From: Desulfuromonadales bacterium
Lineage (GTDB): Bacteria; Desulfobacterota; Desulfuromonadia; Desulfuromonadales; Geopsychrobacteraceae
Direction of reading: 5' to 3'
Assembly: GCA_019429255.1 (NCBI GenBank)
Contig: JAHYIY010000011.1
Coordinates: 1 to 64,000 of the forward strand
DNA: 64,000 nt
Numbering within the stretch: the first letter of the stretch is position 1; the number at the start of each line of letters is the position of its first letter. The notes beneath the pieces are model-generated. The model made no database searches and was not told the origin of the DNA. It saw only the letters and a program-made list of their open reading frames with translations. The translations under genes were made by a program, and so were the position numbers. This document shows positions 26,223-36,045 of the stretch, in pieces.

Positions 26223-26521
26223 TATGGATTGATCATTGGCGCTATGGTGACAAGGGATGTAGGGGATGTAGAGTTTTTTTGGTTATCTATTTGATTTCAG
26301 TAAGGCAGAAAAGAGGACATGGATGCTGTGACTGCGCTTCGCTCCGCGCAGAATGACGGCAGGATCCCGTTCCGAACGATAGTGTCTGTGTCATCCTGCG
26401 CGACATCGCCGGATCGAGATTTCCAGCTGGTCGCGGCGGCCTCGATCCTCTAATCGTCACAACTGAAGTGAAGCGGATAACCAGTGAGAGTTTTTTACTG
26501 CAACAAGGATTTTTCACTATC
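26223..26521. other. Intergenic region with REP-like hairpin
   Basis: GCGCAGAATGAC (26346-26357) and GTCATCCTGCGC (26390-26401) are inverted with one mismatch and preceded by a small GCGCTTCGCTCCGCGC dyad. This TCATTCTGCGC-type sequence is a common dispersed repeat in many proteobacteria. Nothing else is recognised; a promoter for macA should lie here. Confidence 0.55.
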
Positions 26522-27724
26522 ATGCGAGTACCCGGATTCAATCAACAGGGCAAGTTTCTGTTGCCTGCCGTCATCGTCCTGTTGCTGATCAGCGCTACTG
26601 CTGGAGGCTGGTACTATCTGGTGATACAGCATGACAAACCCACCCCGCCCACCCTTGTCACCGTCCAGCGCGGCTCCATCGAAGATCTGGTCACCGCTAC
26701 CGGCATCCTCCAGCCACGGGATTATGTCGATGTCGGTGCCCAGGTTTCCGGACAACTGCACCGCATTCACGTTGAGGTCGGCGATAAGGTGGAAAGCGGC
26801 GATCTGCTCGCCGAAATTGATCCGACCCTGTTCATGGCGAAGGTTGATGCCAGCCGCGCCCAGTTGCGTTATCAGCGTGCATTGCTGAATGATCGGCAGG
26901 CACAGCTGCAACTGGCGCAGATCCATCACCAGCGCCAGCAGAACCTCCTCGCCGCGCAGGCAACCAGCGAAGAAAGTGCGCAGAACGCGGCGGCAGCCTA
27001 TCAGTCGGCCAAGGCCCAGATCGACATGCTCATGGCCCAGATCGATCAGAACGAGTCAACCTTACGTGCCGATGAGGCCAACTTAAGCTATGCGCAGATT
27101 TTTGCACCGATGGACGGCACGGTGGTCGCCATCAGCGCCCGTCAGGGGCAAACCATCAACGCCAGTCAACAGGCGCCGGTGCTGATGCAGATCGCCGATC
27201 TGTCGGCCATGACGGTCAAAACCCGGGTTTCCGAAGCCGACATTGCGCGCCTGCAGGTCGGCATGGAAGCCTATTTTACTACCCTGGGAGGACGCGACCA
27301 ACGCTGGTTCGGCACCCTCTACCGGATTGAACCGACCCCCACAGTTGAAAACAACGTAGTGCTCTACAGCGCCCTTTTTGATGTCGACAACAGCAACCAC
27401 AACCTGCTGCCGCAAATGACCGCCCAGGTGTTTTTCGTCATCGCCGCTGCACAAGACACCCTGCTGCTGCCGGTCACTGCCGTACACACCCGGCGCCCAC
27501 CCCAAACGCCGGCGGCTGGTAGCGGCGCACCGGCAACCGTGACGCTGCTTGATGACAAAGGTGACCTGGTGGAGCACCAGGTCAGGGTCGGTATCAGCAA
27601 TCGTATTCAGGTTGAGATTCTGGAAGGACTCAAGGAGGGCGAGCAGGTTGTCGCCTCGACGGCAAACGCTAGTGATCAGCGCAGCAACCAGGCACGCCCA
27701 CCTATGGGTATGCGGATGCGCTGA
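26522..27724 (+). CDS. macA: MacA-like periplasmic adaptor subunit
   Basis: Adaptor of 400 residues linking the inner-membrane MacB pump to an outer-membrane channel. One N-terminal membrane helix ([21 protein letters not shown]); then the barrel/lipoyl halves ([19 protein letters not shown] ... [18 protein letters not shown]) around a long coiled-coil hairpin (residues 95-190, rich in Q and A) that reaches the channel. Start ATG at 26522 behind AAGGA; an upstream in-frame start would add 18 residues. It overlaps macB by one base pair (TGATG). Confidence 0.9.
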   Translation: MRVPGFNQQGKFLLPAVIVLLLISATAGGWYYLVIQHDKPTPPTLVTVQRGSIEDLVTATGILQPRDYVDVGAQVSGQLHRIHVEVGDKVESGDLLAEIDPTLFMAKVDASRAQLRYQRALLNDRQAQLQLAQIHHQRQQNLLAAQATSEESAQNAAAAYQSAKAQIDMLMAQIDQNESTLRADEANLSYAQIFAPMDGTVVAISARQGQTINASQQAPVLMQIADLSAMTVKTRVSEADIARLQVGMEAYFTTLGGRDQRWFGTLYRIEPTPTVENNVVLYSALFDVDNSNHNLLPQMTAQVFFVIAAAQDTLLLPVTAVHTRRPPQTPAAGSGAPATVTLLDDKGDLVEHQVRVGISNRIQVEILEGLKEGEQVVASTANASDQRSNQARPPMGMRMR

Positions 27725-29667
27725 TGGTGGACATCAATCAACCCCTCATTGAACTGCGCAAGGTCAGCAAAACCTACTACCGCGGCGAACTGGCGACCAG
27801 GGTGCTGCACGGAATCGATCTGCAGATCGATCCGGGGGAGTTTATCGCCATCATGGGAGCCTCCGGTTCCGGCAAAACCACCCTGATGAACCTGCTCGGC
27901 TGCCTTGATCGTCCTACTTCCGGCGACTACCTGTTCATGGGTGAAAATGTCGCGACCCTGTCCAACGATGAGCTGGCGCGTCTGCGCCGTGAAGAGTTCG
28001 GTTTTGTTTTTCAGAGCTACCACCTGATTGCCACTGCTAACGCCCTGGAGAATGTGGAGGTGCCTTCGGTGTATGCCGGCGTACCCCATGCGCAGCGGCG
28101 CAGCCGGGCAACCGAACTGCTGACCGAGCTGGGGCTGGAGGATCGCCTCACCTACCGACCAAACCAGCTTTCAGGCGGTCAACAGCAACGGGTATCCATC
28201 GCCAGGGCACTGATGAACGGCGGGCGCATTATCCTTGCCGACGAACCAACCGGGGCGCTGGACAGCCATAGCGGCGCCGAGGTAATGAAACTGCTCAGTG
28301 ATCTGGCGCAGCGTGGCCATACGGTCATCCTGATCACCCATGAGCAGGAGGTTGCTAATCATGCCGACCGCATCATCGATATCCGCGATGGACTGATCAT
28401 CTCAGATACCCGCACAAGCCCTGCCACGCTCCCCACCCTGAAACGAACACGGCCACCGGTACTGATGAACTCCTATCCGGCAGAATTGGTTGAAGCCACC
28501 CGCACCGCAGTACGTTCACTGCGCAGCAATATTTTCCGCACGATTCTGACCCTGCTCGGTATTGTCATCGGCGTTGCCTCGGTGATCACCATGCTCGCCA
28601 TTGGTGACGGCGCCAAACAGGCGGTGGTGGAACGGATCAGTGTACTCGGCAGCAACTTGCTGATGGTCAGGCCGGGTGCCCCCAACATGCGCGGCGCGGG
28701 AGGCATCGCCACCCTGGTGCCCGAAGACGCCATTGCGGCCCGCACCATCCCCAATGTTCTGGCCGCCATCCCTGAGCAAAGCAGCGCCATCACCGTGCGC
28801 GCCGGAGAGTTTGATCACCGCACCAGCCTCAACAGCACTTCCAGCGATTTCGTTATTGCGCGGCGCTGGCAGCTTGCCGGTGGCAGCTTTTTTACTGAAA
28901 CGGACGAGCGCAATTTTGCCACCGTCGCTGTTCTTGGTCAAACCGTTGCCCGCGCTCTGTTTCCCGACAGTGAGCCGTTGGGGAAATATCTGTTGATCAA
29001 CAATATCCCTTTCCAGATCATTGGCGTGATGGCTCCCATGGGTGCCGGCATGGGCGGCAGCGATCAGGATGACGTGGTATTTGTCCCCTACACCACCGGC
29101 AGTCTGCGCCTGACCGGCCAGCGCCATCTGCGCAACATCACCGTTGCGGTGGATAATGTGTCACGTATTGACGAAACCCAGCAGCAACTCCAGCAACTGC
29201 TGCTCTTACGTCATGGCGGCATTGAGGATTTCCAGATCCGTAACATGGCCTCGATCATCGACAGTATCACCGAAACCCAGAATACCCTGACCATCCTGCT
29301 CGGTTCCATTGCCGCCATCTCCCTGCTGGTCGGTGGCATCGGGGTGATGAATATCATGCTTGTCAGTGTCACCGAACGGACCCGTGAAATCGGCATCCGC
29401 ATGGCCACCGGCGCGCGGATGCGCAATATTCAGCAGCAATTTCTTATTGAAGCATTGGTTGTCACTGCCCTGGGAGGTATCATTGGGGTCATTGCCGGCC
29501 TCGGCACGGCAGCCATCATTGCCGCCTTTGACACACCGATTCACTATGCCGTTCTGCCGGTCATCCTGGCCTTTGGCTGTGCCTTTATTACCGGGCTGGT
29601 GTTTGGTTATTTCCCTGCACGTAAAGCCGCCCGCCTTGATCCGGTGGTGGCACTGGCGTCGGAATAG
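27724..29667 (+). CDS. macB: MacB-like ABC transporter (ATPase + permease)
   Basis: Fused ABC exporter of 647 residues. The ATPase half has Walker [13 protein letters not shown], signature [15 protein letters not shown] and Walker [14 protein letters not shown]. After a linker, the permease has one helix ([20 protein letters not shown]), a periplasmic MacB_PCD domain, and three FtsX-type helices at the end ([21 protein letters not shown]). It works as a mechanotransmitter driving substrates from periplasm through MacA to the outer membrane. Substrate not predictable: macrolides, peptides, lipids or siderophores in relatives. Confidence 0.94.
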   Translation: MVDINQPLIELRKVSKTYYRGELATRVLHGIDLQIDPGEFIAIMGASGSGKTTLMNLLGCLDRPTSGDYLFMGENVATLSNDELARLRREEFGFVFQSYHLIATANALENVEVPSVYAGVPHAQRRSRATELLTELGLEDRLTYRPNQLSGGQQQRVSIARALMNGGRIILADEPTGALDSHSGAEVMKLLSDLAQRGHTVILITHEQEVANHADRIIDIRDGLIISDTRTSPATLPTLKRTRPPVLMNSYPAELVEATRTAVRSLRSNIFRTILTLLGIVIGVASVITMLAIGDGAKQAVVERISVLGSNLLMVRPGAPNMRGAGGIATLVPEDAIAARTIPNVLAAIPEQSSAITVRAGEFDHRTSLNSTSSDFVIARRWQLAGGSFFTETDERNFATVAVLGQTVARALFPDSEPLGKYLLINNIPFQIIGVMAPMGAGMGGSDQDDVVFVPYTTGSLRLTGQRHLRNITVAVDNVSRIDETQQQLQQLLLLRHGGIEDFQIRNMASIIDSITETQNTLTILLGSIAAISLLVGGIGVMNIMLVSVTERTREIGIRMATGARMRNIQQQFLIEALVVTALGGIIGVIAGLGTAAIIAAFDTPIHYAVLPVILAFGCAFITGLVFGYFPARKAARLDPVVALASE

Positions 29668-29679
29668 GTCATATTCACG

Positions 29680-31077
29680 ATGAACACGTTACACCTCCTC
29701 AAATTAATTATCCTGGCGGCGCTGCTGAGTGCTTGCGCCCTGCCGATCGAGCACCAGACGCCCGAGTTTACCTTACCATCAGCCTGGGATGAAACCACCA
29801 CATCGACCATGCCCTCCACACAACCGCTGGAAAAAGACTGGTGGAGCGGCTTTAACTCGGTTGAACTGGAACGGCTGATTGTCCAAACCCTCAGCGCCAG
29901 CCCCGATATCCGCATCGCCACCGAACGGGTGCTGCAGGCGGAGATTGCCCTGCGTAACAGCCGGGCGCCGCTGTTTCCCACCCTCAATCTCGATGCGACA
30001 ACGCGCGCCGGGCGCAGTGAAACCAGCGGCACCTCGGTTCGCACGGAAAGCTCCCGTGCCGGACTGGCGATCAATTATGAGATTGATGTCTGGGGGAGTA
30101 ATTTTGCCGCCTGGCAGGGGGGACAGGCCGCTTATGCTGCCAGCCGCCACGACTATGAAGCGACCCGCTTGTCGCTGATTGCCGGCGTAGCCAACGCCTA
30201 TTGGCAGGTCCTGGCAGTCCGCGACCGCCTCGCCATCACCCGCCACAATCTGGAAATTGCCGAACGCCTTTTTACCATTGTCGCAGCGCGCCAACGCTAC
30301 GGTGCTGCCAGCGCTCTCGATCTGAGCCGCCAACGTACGGCAGTGATGGTGCAGCGCGACGCCCTCTTGCCTCTGGAGATACGGGAACGTCAGACCTTAC
30401 GGGCGCTGGCGCTGCTGGTGGGAAAACCACCACAGGGATTTACTGTGACCGAGGGTGGTCTAGATGATCTGGTGGTGCCAACGGTAACCAGCGCATTGCC
30501 CGCTGAACTGCTGATCCGCCGCCCCGACATCGCAGCAGCGGAAGAACGACTGTTCGCCGCCAGCGCTAACATCAGCGTCGCCCGCGCTGCCCTGTTCCCC
30601 CTCAAACTTAACCTCGGTTTGTCGAGCCTGCTGGCGAGCAGCGAATTTGCCTTTTCGGGGCTGGGCAGTCCAGTGCATTCTGCTGATGCGATTGTGTCCC
30701 TGACCCGTGCCCTGTTTGACGGCGGCCGCCTGCGCGGTCAGGTAGCCAGGAATGAATCAGAACAACGGGTTTTGGTTGAAAGCTGGCGCAAGGCAGTTCT
30801 GGTCGCGCTAAGGGAGGTGGACGACGCCCTGGCGGTGGTCCATCGCAGCCAGATCCAGGAACAGACTCAGCGCGAGATCCGTGATGAAACGCTTCATGCC
30901 CTGGAGTTGTCTGAGCTACGCTATAAAGAGGGGAGCGACAGCCTGACCACCCTTCTCGATGCCCAGCGCAGTTTATTTGCGATTGAAGATCAACTGATTC
31001 AGCAAAAGCTTGCCCGCCTGACCGCCACCGTCGATCTGTACAAGGCCCTGGGCGGTGGCTGGCAACTGGCGCACTGA
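29680..31077 (+). CDS. NodT-type outer-membrane efflux lipoprotein
   Basis: TolC-like channel of 465 residues. Lipoprotein signal with LLSACAL (Cys19) anchors it to the outer membrane. Two repeats of long helices and beta segments follow (QPLEKDWWSGFNSVELERL and RRPDIAAAEERLFAASANI are NodT landmarks). It starts 12 bp after macB and so completes the tripartite pump. The ribosome site is weak (AGGT). Confidence 0.92.
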   Translation: MNTLHLLKLIILAALLSACALPIEHQTPEFTLPSAWDETTTSTMPSTQPLEKDWWSGFNSVELERLIVQTLSASPDIRIATERVLQAEIALRNSRAPLFPTLNLDATTRAGRSETSGTSVRTESSRAGLAINYEIDVWGSNFAAWQGGQAAYAASRHDYEATRLSLIAGVANAYWQVLAVRDRLAITRHNLEIAERLFTIVAARQRYGAASALDLSRQRTAVMVQRDALLPLEIRERQTLRALALLVGKPPQGFTVTEGGLDDLVVPTVTSALPAELLIRRPDIAAAEERLFAASANISVARAALFPLKLNLGLSSLLASSEFAFSGLGSPVHSADAIVSLTRALFDGGRLRGQVARNESEQRVLVESWRKAVLVALREVDDALAVVHRSQIQEQTQREIRDETLHALELSELRYKEGSDSLTTLLDAQRSLFAIEDQLIQQKLARLTATVDLYKALGGGWQLAH

Positions 31078-31163
31078 ATTCCCTGTACTGTCTTCCCCTT
31101 TTCTGCTACAGCAAATAACGTACACCGACTGATTGGCTCATTCCCTGAAAAGCAGAAAACCTC

Positions 31164-32342
31164 ATGCCACAGCGTCGCTATTTTGAACTTATTCCCATCA
31201 TCCTGACCACCGTGCTGGCCCTCTCCGCCCTGTACGCCCCGCAACCGTTGTTGCCTGCATTACAGCTTGAGTTCGGTGTCAGCCGCGAGGCCGCAGCGGC
31301 TCTGACTACCGTCACCTTTATCCCCCTGGCCCTGGCACCACTGGTCTACGGTTATCTGCTTGAGACAGTTTCACCCCTGCGCATTCTGAAGCTGGCGGTA
31401 CCATTATTAGCCATTTCCGCCCTGCTCTTTGCCGTCGCCACCAGCTACCCCCAGCTGCTTGCTATCCGACTGTTTCAGGGCTTGCTGATTCCCGCCCTGC
31501 TGACCTCGCTGATGACCTGGCTGTCGGCCCGTTCCAGCGCCGAAACCCTGCAGCGCACCATGGCTCTGTATATCACTGCCACCATCTTCGGTGGTTTCGC
31601 TGGACGAGCCACCTCCGGATTGATTGCCAACCTGTTCGGCTGGCGTTTCAGTTTTGTTGCCCTGGCCTTCAGTCTGTTTGTCGCTTTTGCCCTGCTGATC
31701 CGGCTCAAACCGGCCAGCGGCACCAGGTTCGTTCGCCCACACCCCCAGGCCATCCTGGAGGTTCTGCGTAAACCTGACTTCCTCCCCCTCTATCTGGGCG
31801 TCTTCTGTCTGTTCCTGGTCTTTTCAGCCGTCATGAACTTTATTCCTTTTCGTCTGACGGAACTCAGTGACAAAACTGATTCCATGCGCATCGGCCTGAT
31901 GTATTCCGGTTATATGATGGGCATTGTCACCTCTTTGGGCGCCCCCTGGTTTATCCGCCAGCTCGGAGGGGAAGTCAGGACGATCCGCTCCGGGCTACTT
32001 GTGCTTGGCGGCACCCTGATCACCTTTGCCACTCCCCTAGTCGGTGTTCTGTTTGCCTCCATGTTCCTCTTCTGCGGCGCCATGTTCCTGGTCCATACTA
32101 CCGCTTCAGGGCTGGTCAACCAGATGGCCGGCAACAGCCATCGTGGTCTGACCAACGGCCTTTATGTCGCCTTTTATTACGCCGGCGGCAGCATCGGTTC
32201 GATTGCCCCCGGGATCCTTTACCAACAATTCGGCTGGAATGCGTTTCTGCTGCTACTGGCGCTGATCTGTATCATCGGCTATGGTTGTTGTCGGCGGATT
32301 TCAGTAACCACAACAATTCCCCCTCGTTCTGGAGATCAGTGA
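31164..32342 (+). CDS. MFS transporter
   Basis: Major-facilitator membrane protein of 392 residues and 12 predicted helices. PLVYGYLLETVSPLRIL is the loop 2-3 motif A in degenerate form, and GFAGRATSGLIANLFGWRFSF resembles the motif C/loop region of YnfM/inner membrane transport protein types. Substrate unknown; the group contains drug/H+ antiporters. It is 86 bp behind the efflux operon and 3 bp before the CvfB-like gene. Confidence 0.85.
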   Translation: MPQRRYFELIPIILTTVLALSALYAPQPLLPALQLEFGVSREAAAALTTVTFIPLALAPLVYGYLLETVSPLRILKLAVPLLAISALLFAVATSYPQLLAIRLFQGLLIPALLTSLMTWLSARSSAETLQRTMALYITATIFGGFAGRATSGLIANLFGWRFSFVALAFSLFVAFALLIRLKPASGTRFVRPHPQAILEVLRKPDFLPLYLGVFCLFLVFSAVMNFIPFRLTELSDKTDSMRIGLMYSGYMMGIVTSLGAPWFIRQLGGEVRTIRSGLLVLGGTLITFATPLVGVLFASMFLFCGAMFLVHTTASGLVNQMAGNSHRGLTNGLYVAFYYAGGSIGSIAPGILYQQFGWNAFLLLLALICIIGYGCCRRISVTTTIPPRSGDQ

Positions 32343-32345
32343 CCC

Positions 32346-33167
32346 ATGTTGCTACCCGGTTATTACTACCAACTGTCCGTCACCCGTACAGCCGGCGAAG
32401 GAATATGGCTGGATGCAGCGGGAACAGAAATCCTCCTGCCTCGTCAGGAATGCCCCGACAACCTGCAACGCGGTGATCAACTGACGGTGTTCCTCTATCT
32501 TGATCGCAACCAGCAACTTCGACCGACGAGCCGCAGACCAGCGGCACAGGTCGGAGAATTTGTCCTGTTGACGGTGAAAAACATCTCCCCCCAGGGGGCC
32601 TTTCTCGATTGGGGTCTCGCCAAGGATCTTTTTGTGCCGCACCCGGAACAGCTCGAGCCGATGCAGGTCGGCCGCCCTTATCTGGTGCGCATTTGTCACG
32701 ACGACCAGCAGCGTCCTATCGCTTCAGCACGACTGGAAAAATATCTACGCGACGAAAACTGTGACCTGCGTCAGGGAGACGAGGTCGATGTGATTGTCTG
32801 GTTATTTACCGACCTGGGCGCCAAAGTCATTGTCAACCATCTTTATACTGGTCTGATTTACACTGACGACCTGCTACCCGGGCTCAAACGAGGAACCCAA
32901 CGCAAGGGCTATGTGGCTAAAATCCGCGATGATGGTAAACTCGACATCAGCCTGCAACCGGCAGGAACGGCCGGAATCGACGCTGCCCGCGCTATTTTGC
33001 TCCAACAATTGGCGCAACAGGAATGGCTTCCCCTGACCGACGCCAGCCCCCCCGAGGTGATCCGCAGCCGCCTGGGAATCAGCAAGAAGCTGTTTAAAAA
33101 AGCGGTCGGCGCCCTTTATAAAGAGGGTAAAATTGTCCTGACAACCGACGGCATTCGGCGAAACTAA
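32346..33167 (+). CDS. CvfB-like S1-domain RNA-binding protein
   Basis: Protein of 273 residues of the CvfB/YitL type: three S1-like OB folds followed by a winged helix. Landmarks are VKNISPQGAFLDWGLAKDLF, the second fold around EVDVIVWLFTDLGAKVIVN, RKGYVAKIRDDGKLDISLQP, and the C-terminal GISKKLFKKAVGALYKEGKI. CvfB binds RNA and affects virulence gene expression in Staphylococcus; elsewhere its role is unclear. It starts 3 bp after the MFS gene. Confidence 0.88.
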   Translation: MLLPGYYYQLSVTRTAGEGIWLDAAGTEILLPRQECPDNLQRGDQLTVFLYLDRNQQLRPTSRRPAAQVGEFVLLTVKNISPQGAFLDWGLAKDLFVPHPEQLEPMQVGRPYLVRICHDDQQRPIASARLEKYLRDENCDLRQGDEVDVIVWLFTDLGAKVIVNHLYTGLIYTDDLLPGLKRGTQRKGYVAKIRDDGKLDISLQPAGTAGIDAARAILLQQLAQQEWLPLTDASPPEVIRSRLGISKKLFKKAVGALYKEGKIVLTTDGIRRN

Positions 33168-33246
33168 ACAGTTTGTCGCACATCATTGATCTATTTAGTT
33201 GTAATTTTTATCGCTCTAATCCCTCATGAAGAACGAGCTTTTATTC

Positions 33247-33275
33247 TTGACAACAACGCTGAAGATTCTTATAGT
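33247..33275 (+). promoter_or_regulatory. Sigma-70 type promoter of the Rrf2 gene
   Basis: TTGACA, 17-bp spacer, TATAGT: near consensus, 31 bp before the Rrf2-family ATG. Autorepression by the product would be expected; no operator was defined. Confidence 0.75.
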
Positions 33276-33305
33276 TTCTGCAATTTAATGATGGAGGCAC
33301 AAAAC

Positions 33306-33782
33306 ATGAAGTTGTCTACCAAAAGCCGCTACGGCGTCCGTGCGCTGTTCGATATGGCCTACCACGCCGGTTCAATGCCGGCTCAGATCAAGGATATTTC
33401 CCGGCGCCAGAACATTTCACCCCGCTACCTGGAACAGATATTTCAGGATTTAAAAAAAGCCGGTCTGCTGAAAAGCCGCCGTGGTCCTCAGGGCGGTTAC
33501 AGCCTGGCGAAAACACCGGAAAAAATTACGGTTAAAGAAATTGTTCTCGCCGCAGAAGGAGAACTGCTGCTCGTCAATTGTGTTAAAGGGCGCCGCAAGG
33601 ATGGCGAATCTGATCCCATTTGTGAATTCGACAACCAGTGCCTGACCCAACGGATCTGGGCCGAAGGCAGCAAAATTCTTGGTGACTACTTTGAGTCCAT
33701 TACCCTGAAGGACATGTGTGACCAGGGGCAGCAGATGGGCCTGGAAAAGGAACTTGATCACCGCTTTATGTATTTTATCTGA
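33306..33782 (+). CDS. Rrf2-family transcriptional regulator
   Basis: Winged-helix regulator of 158 residues with MKLSTKSRYGVRALFDMAYH and PRYLEQIFQDLKKAGLLKS, the Rrf2/IscR recognition helix and wing (SRRGPQGGYSLAK). Three cysteines are spaced C-x13-C-x5-C (LVNCV ... ICEFDNQC), which could hold an Fe-S cluster as in IscR, though the spacing differs. No isc/suf or cysteine genes are adjacent, so the target is unknown. The ATG at 33306 follows GGAGG; a longer frame starts in the promoter and is rejected. Confidence 0.9.
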   Translation: MKLSTKSRYGVRALFDMAYHAGSMPAQIKDISRRQNISPRYLEQIFQDLKKAGLLKSRRGPQGGYSLAKTPEKITVKEIVLAAEGELLLVNCVKGRRKDGESDPICEFDNQCLTQRIWAEGSKILGDYFESITLKDMCDQGQQMGLEKELDHRFMYFI

Positions 33783-33846
33783 CCCTCCTGCAGTAACAGA
33801 TTGAACATCTTCAGATGGGCAGCTACCCTACAGTCCAGGAGAGATC

Positions 33847-34269
33847 ATGCCGAAAACCAGCACGTTATTTGCCGTCTGTTTTGTTTCCGGCCTGCTGGGA
33901 GCCCTGTTCAGCAGTCTGTTTTTATGGCTTGGTAGCGAATGGGGCATCATCCGGATACTTGGTATCAATCTCTCTCGCAGCATCGCCCTGCCCGCCCTCT
34001 ATCCCCTTATGTTTGCCGGCGGCTTGTGGGGGCTGCTTTTCTTTGTCAGCGTGGCATCACCCCGAAGCCGACGATTCTGGATTCGCAAGAGCTTATGGGT
34101 CGCCCTGATCCCAGCTTTGGTCGACATCGCCTATATCTATCCGCAAGTGCAGAATCAGGGAATCGGCGGGATTAATCTCGGCATACTGATGCCGGGGCTG
34201 ATTATCCTGAGCTGGCTGGTCTGGGGATTCTTTACCGGCTTTTTCGCCCGGCTACTGTGGGGGCGTTAG
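33847..34269 (+). CDS. Four-helix membrane protein of unknown function
   Basis: Protein of 140 residues with four hydrophobic segments (positions about 8-28, 48-68, 82-98, 112-135). Short charged loop SPRSRRFWIRK between helices 2 and 3. I do not recognise a family with confidence. ATG behind GGAGA. The stop overlaps the following nuclease gene by one base, suggesting co-transcription. Confidence 0.7.
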   Translation: MPKTSTLFAVCFVSGLLGALFSSLFLWLGSEWGIIRILGINLSRSIALPALYPLMFAGGLWGLLFFVSVASPRSRRFWIRKSLWVALIPALVDIAYIYPQVQNQGIGGINLGILMPGLIILSWLVWGFFTGFFARLLWGR

Positions 34270-34757
34270 TGCTCGGGCGCATGCTTGTCGCCCTGTTAGT
34301 CTTTGTTCAGCTGTGCGCCTGCCAGCAGGCTGAAGCGATTTCCGGGCAGGTGACCTGGGTCTACGATGGCGACACTATCGAGGTGGAGAATATTGGTCGC
34401 GTCCGTTTGTTGGGCACTGATGCTCCAGAAGCGAAGGACTCTAAACGTGACCGCTTTTATCAGCACAACTTCCAGATCTCACCAGCAACCCTGCGCTCAG
34501 TAGCGCGCCAGGCCAGCCATTTTGTTATTCGCCACAGTCGCGATCAGATCGTCCGGCTGGAATTCGATCAGGAACGGATAGATTCCTACGGCCGCACCCT
34601 GGCTTACGTATACCTACCTGATGGCCGTCTGCTCAACAAATTGCTGATTGAAGAAGGACTTGCTGCGGTGTTCCGCCGGGCTGACTTTGAGCTCAAAGAT
34701 CAATTTATGGCGGCAGAGGCTGTAGCACGCCACAACAAACGCGGTCTGTGGCATTAG
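34269..34757 (+). CDS. Thermonuclease-family (SNase-like) secreted nuclease
   Basis: Staphylococcal-nuclease-like protein of about 162 residues. A signal sequence (VALLVFVQLCACQQAEA, possibly a lipoprotein with CACQ) is followed by VTWVYDGDTIEVENIGRVRL, LGTDAPEA and YGRTLAYVYLPDGRLLN: calcium-site Asp and catalytic Arg/Glu positions are conserved. It would cut DNA or RNA outside the cytoplasm. Start uncertain: GTG at 34269 is overlapped by the previous stop and has GGGGG before it; ATG at 34281 and GTG at 34257 are alternatives. Confidence 0.85.
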   Translation: MLGRMLVALLVFVQLCACQQAEAISGQVTWVYDGDTIEVENIGRVRLLGTDAPEAKDSKRDRFYQHNFQISPATLRSVARQASHFVIRHSRDQIVRLEFDQERIDSYGRTLAYVYLPDGRLLNKLLIEEGLAAVFRRADFELKDQFMAAEAVARHNKRGLWH

Positions 34758-34765
34758 CCTGTTGG

Positions 34766-35257
34766 TTAAGACTTTTCCTGACCGGCAGTCAAATAGGCGT
34801 AAATCAATTCATCCAGAGAAGATTCAGCAGGTTTGGGCTTTTTGAATTTATCGATGCTGGGTTCAGCAACAAATGCCGGTTCGCGCCGTGGCTCATCCGT
34901 GTTTGCAAGCTCTGCGTCTGCTTCTTCTTCAACTTGCTTCTTTGCGGATTCCGCCGCCGCGATTTTGACCTGCGGCGCCGCCAGGACAATTCCCAGTTCC
35001 TCGATCCGCCGATCAAATTCACCACGGGTCAAGCTGCGCAACATCCCCTTATGCTGTTCCTTGGCCAATTCCTCAACTACTTTATCGAGATGATCAACCT
35101 TGATGATATCAGCGTAGACGGTTTTTTTCGACGCGATGATGGTGCCACCAAGGTACAGCAGAGTTACCAGTTGCGGTCGTGCCGGACCGCTGTCTTCGGT
35201 CTGCACATGGAAGGTTTTTCCACGGTAACTGGCATTGTGATTGTACCCGACAATCAT
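34766..35257 (-). CDS. Conserved delta-proteobacterial protein, unknown function
   Basis: Protein of 163 residues starting MIVGYNHNASYRGKTFHVQT. The first 60 residues (YNHN, FHVQTEDSG, LVTLLYLGGTIIASKKT) form a small beta-rich domain that I have seen in uncharacterised Geobacter/myxobacterial proteins; the rest is charged and Ala/Glu-rich, likely disordered (AAAESAKKQVEEEADAEL). Start chosen behind AAGGAG. No enzyme motif. Function unknown. Confidence 0.65.
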   Translation of the reverse strand: MIVGYNHNASYRGKTFHVQTEDSGPARPQLVTLLYLGGTIIASKKTVYADIIKVDHLDKVVEELAKEQHKGMLRSLTRGEFDRRIEELGIVLAAPQVKIAAAESAKKQVEEEADAELANTDEPRREPAFVAEPSIDKFKKPKPAESSLDELIYAYLTAGQEKS

Positions 35258-35344
35258 CCTGACTCCTTGAATTAAGGCGGCACTCCAGCACTTCTGTTTA
35301 TACTGCACTCTCATGCTGTTGAGCAAGAAGAGCAACCACCTGCT

Positions 35345-35394
35345 AGTTGCTGCCTTTAGTTGCTGCCTTTAGTTGCTGCCTTTAGTTGCCGCCT
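35345..35394. repeat. 13-bp tandem repeat AGTTGCTGCCTTT
   Basis: Three perfect units and a partial fourth. The stop codon of the GerMN-domain gene lies inside the second unit, and its last residues (KGSN) are encoded by the repeat. Copy-number change would alter the frame and the C-terminus. Confidence 0.9.
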
Positions 35395-36019
35395 CTATCA
35401 ACCGCTCAATCTCGTGATAGTCCTGTTGTTCGCGCGTTGGATCAACGGTGCCGGTACCAAGCCCGGGTGGTTGTGTCAACGCATAATCGGCATAAACCGG
35501 GTGATCAATCCGCACATGCCCTTTCAGGGTCTGACGCACCTCCCCTTCCACCAGAATCTGCAACTGCCGCAGGTACGGAAAGCTTTCACTCAAACTGTTG
35601 ATCAGGCTATAAATCGTCAGGAGCTCGGTCAGACTACCGCCGGGATGATGATCGATTAAATGGCGTGAAAAGTTGATACGCACCAGATCATTATCCAGCT
35701 CCACCCCTTTGATCCGCGTGGTCGCCGGCATCACCCGCACGGCCTTGCCTTGTGGCCCGGCAATCAGGCGCTCGAGCAGGGCACGAACACAGTCGCGATC
35801 ATCCTCGCAGCCACTGATCCCATCGGTCACTCTGAGCAGATAGCGCCCCTGGGGTTCAGCAAAATACAGGGCAACCTCGCGCTTGGCCAAAGGTTCTTCA
35901 ATAAACCCCGGGGGTTGCATCAACTCGTCCTGGGAATCCTGCAAAACCCAGCCGATCATATAACCAAGCACTATGCCGACGACCAGCACCAGCGTCAGGC
36001 TGAGAAATATTTTTTTCAT
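35369..36019 (-). CDS. GerMN-domain membrane-anchored protein
   Basis: Protein of 216 residues with an N-terminal membrane helix (IFLSLTLVLVVGIVLGYMIGW) and one GerMN domain (residues about 50-180: VALYFAEPQGRYLLRV, LLERLIAGP, GVELDNDLVRINFSRHLI). GerMN domains occur in spore proteins and in envelope proteins of Gram-negatives; their ligand is unsettled. The C-terminus is encoded by a 13-bp tandem repeat. It is 26 bp downstream of murI and probably co-transcribed. Confidence 0.85.
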   Translation of the reverse strand: MKKIFLSLTLVLVVGIVLGYMIGWVLQDSQDELMQPPGFIEEPLAKREVALYFAEPQGRYLLRVTDGISGCEDDRDCVRALLERLIAGPQGKAVRVMPATTRIKGVELDNDLVRINFSRHLIDHHPGGSLTELLTIYSLINSLSESFPYLRQLQILVEGEVRQTLKGHVRIDHPVYADYALTQPPGLGTGTVDPTREQQDYHEIERLIEAATKGSN

Positions 36020-36045
36020 GAACTGTCCTTCCCTGATTGCCCGCC

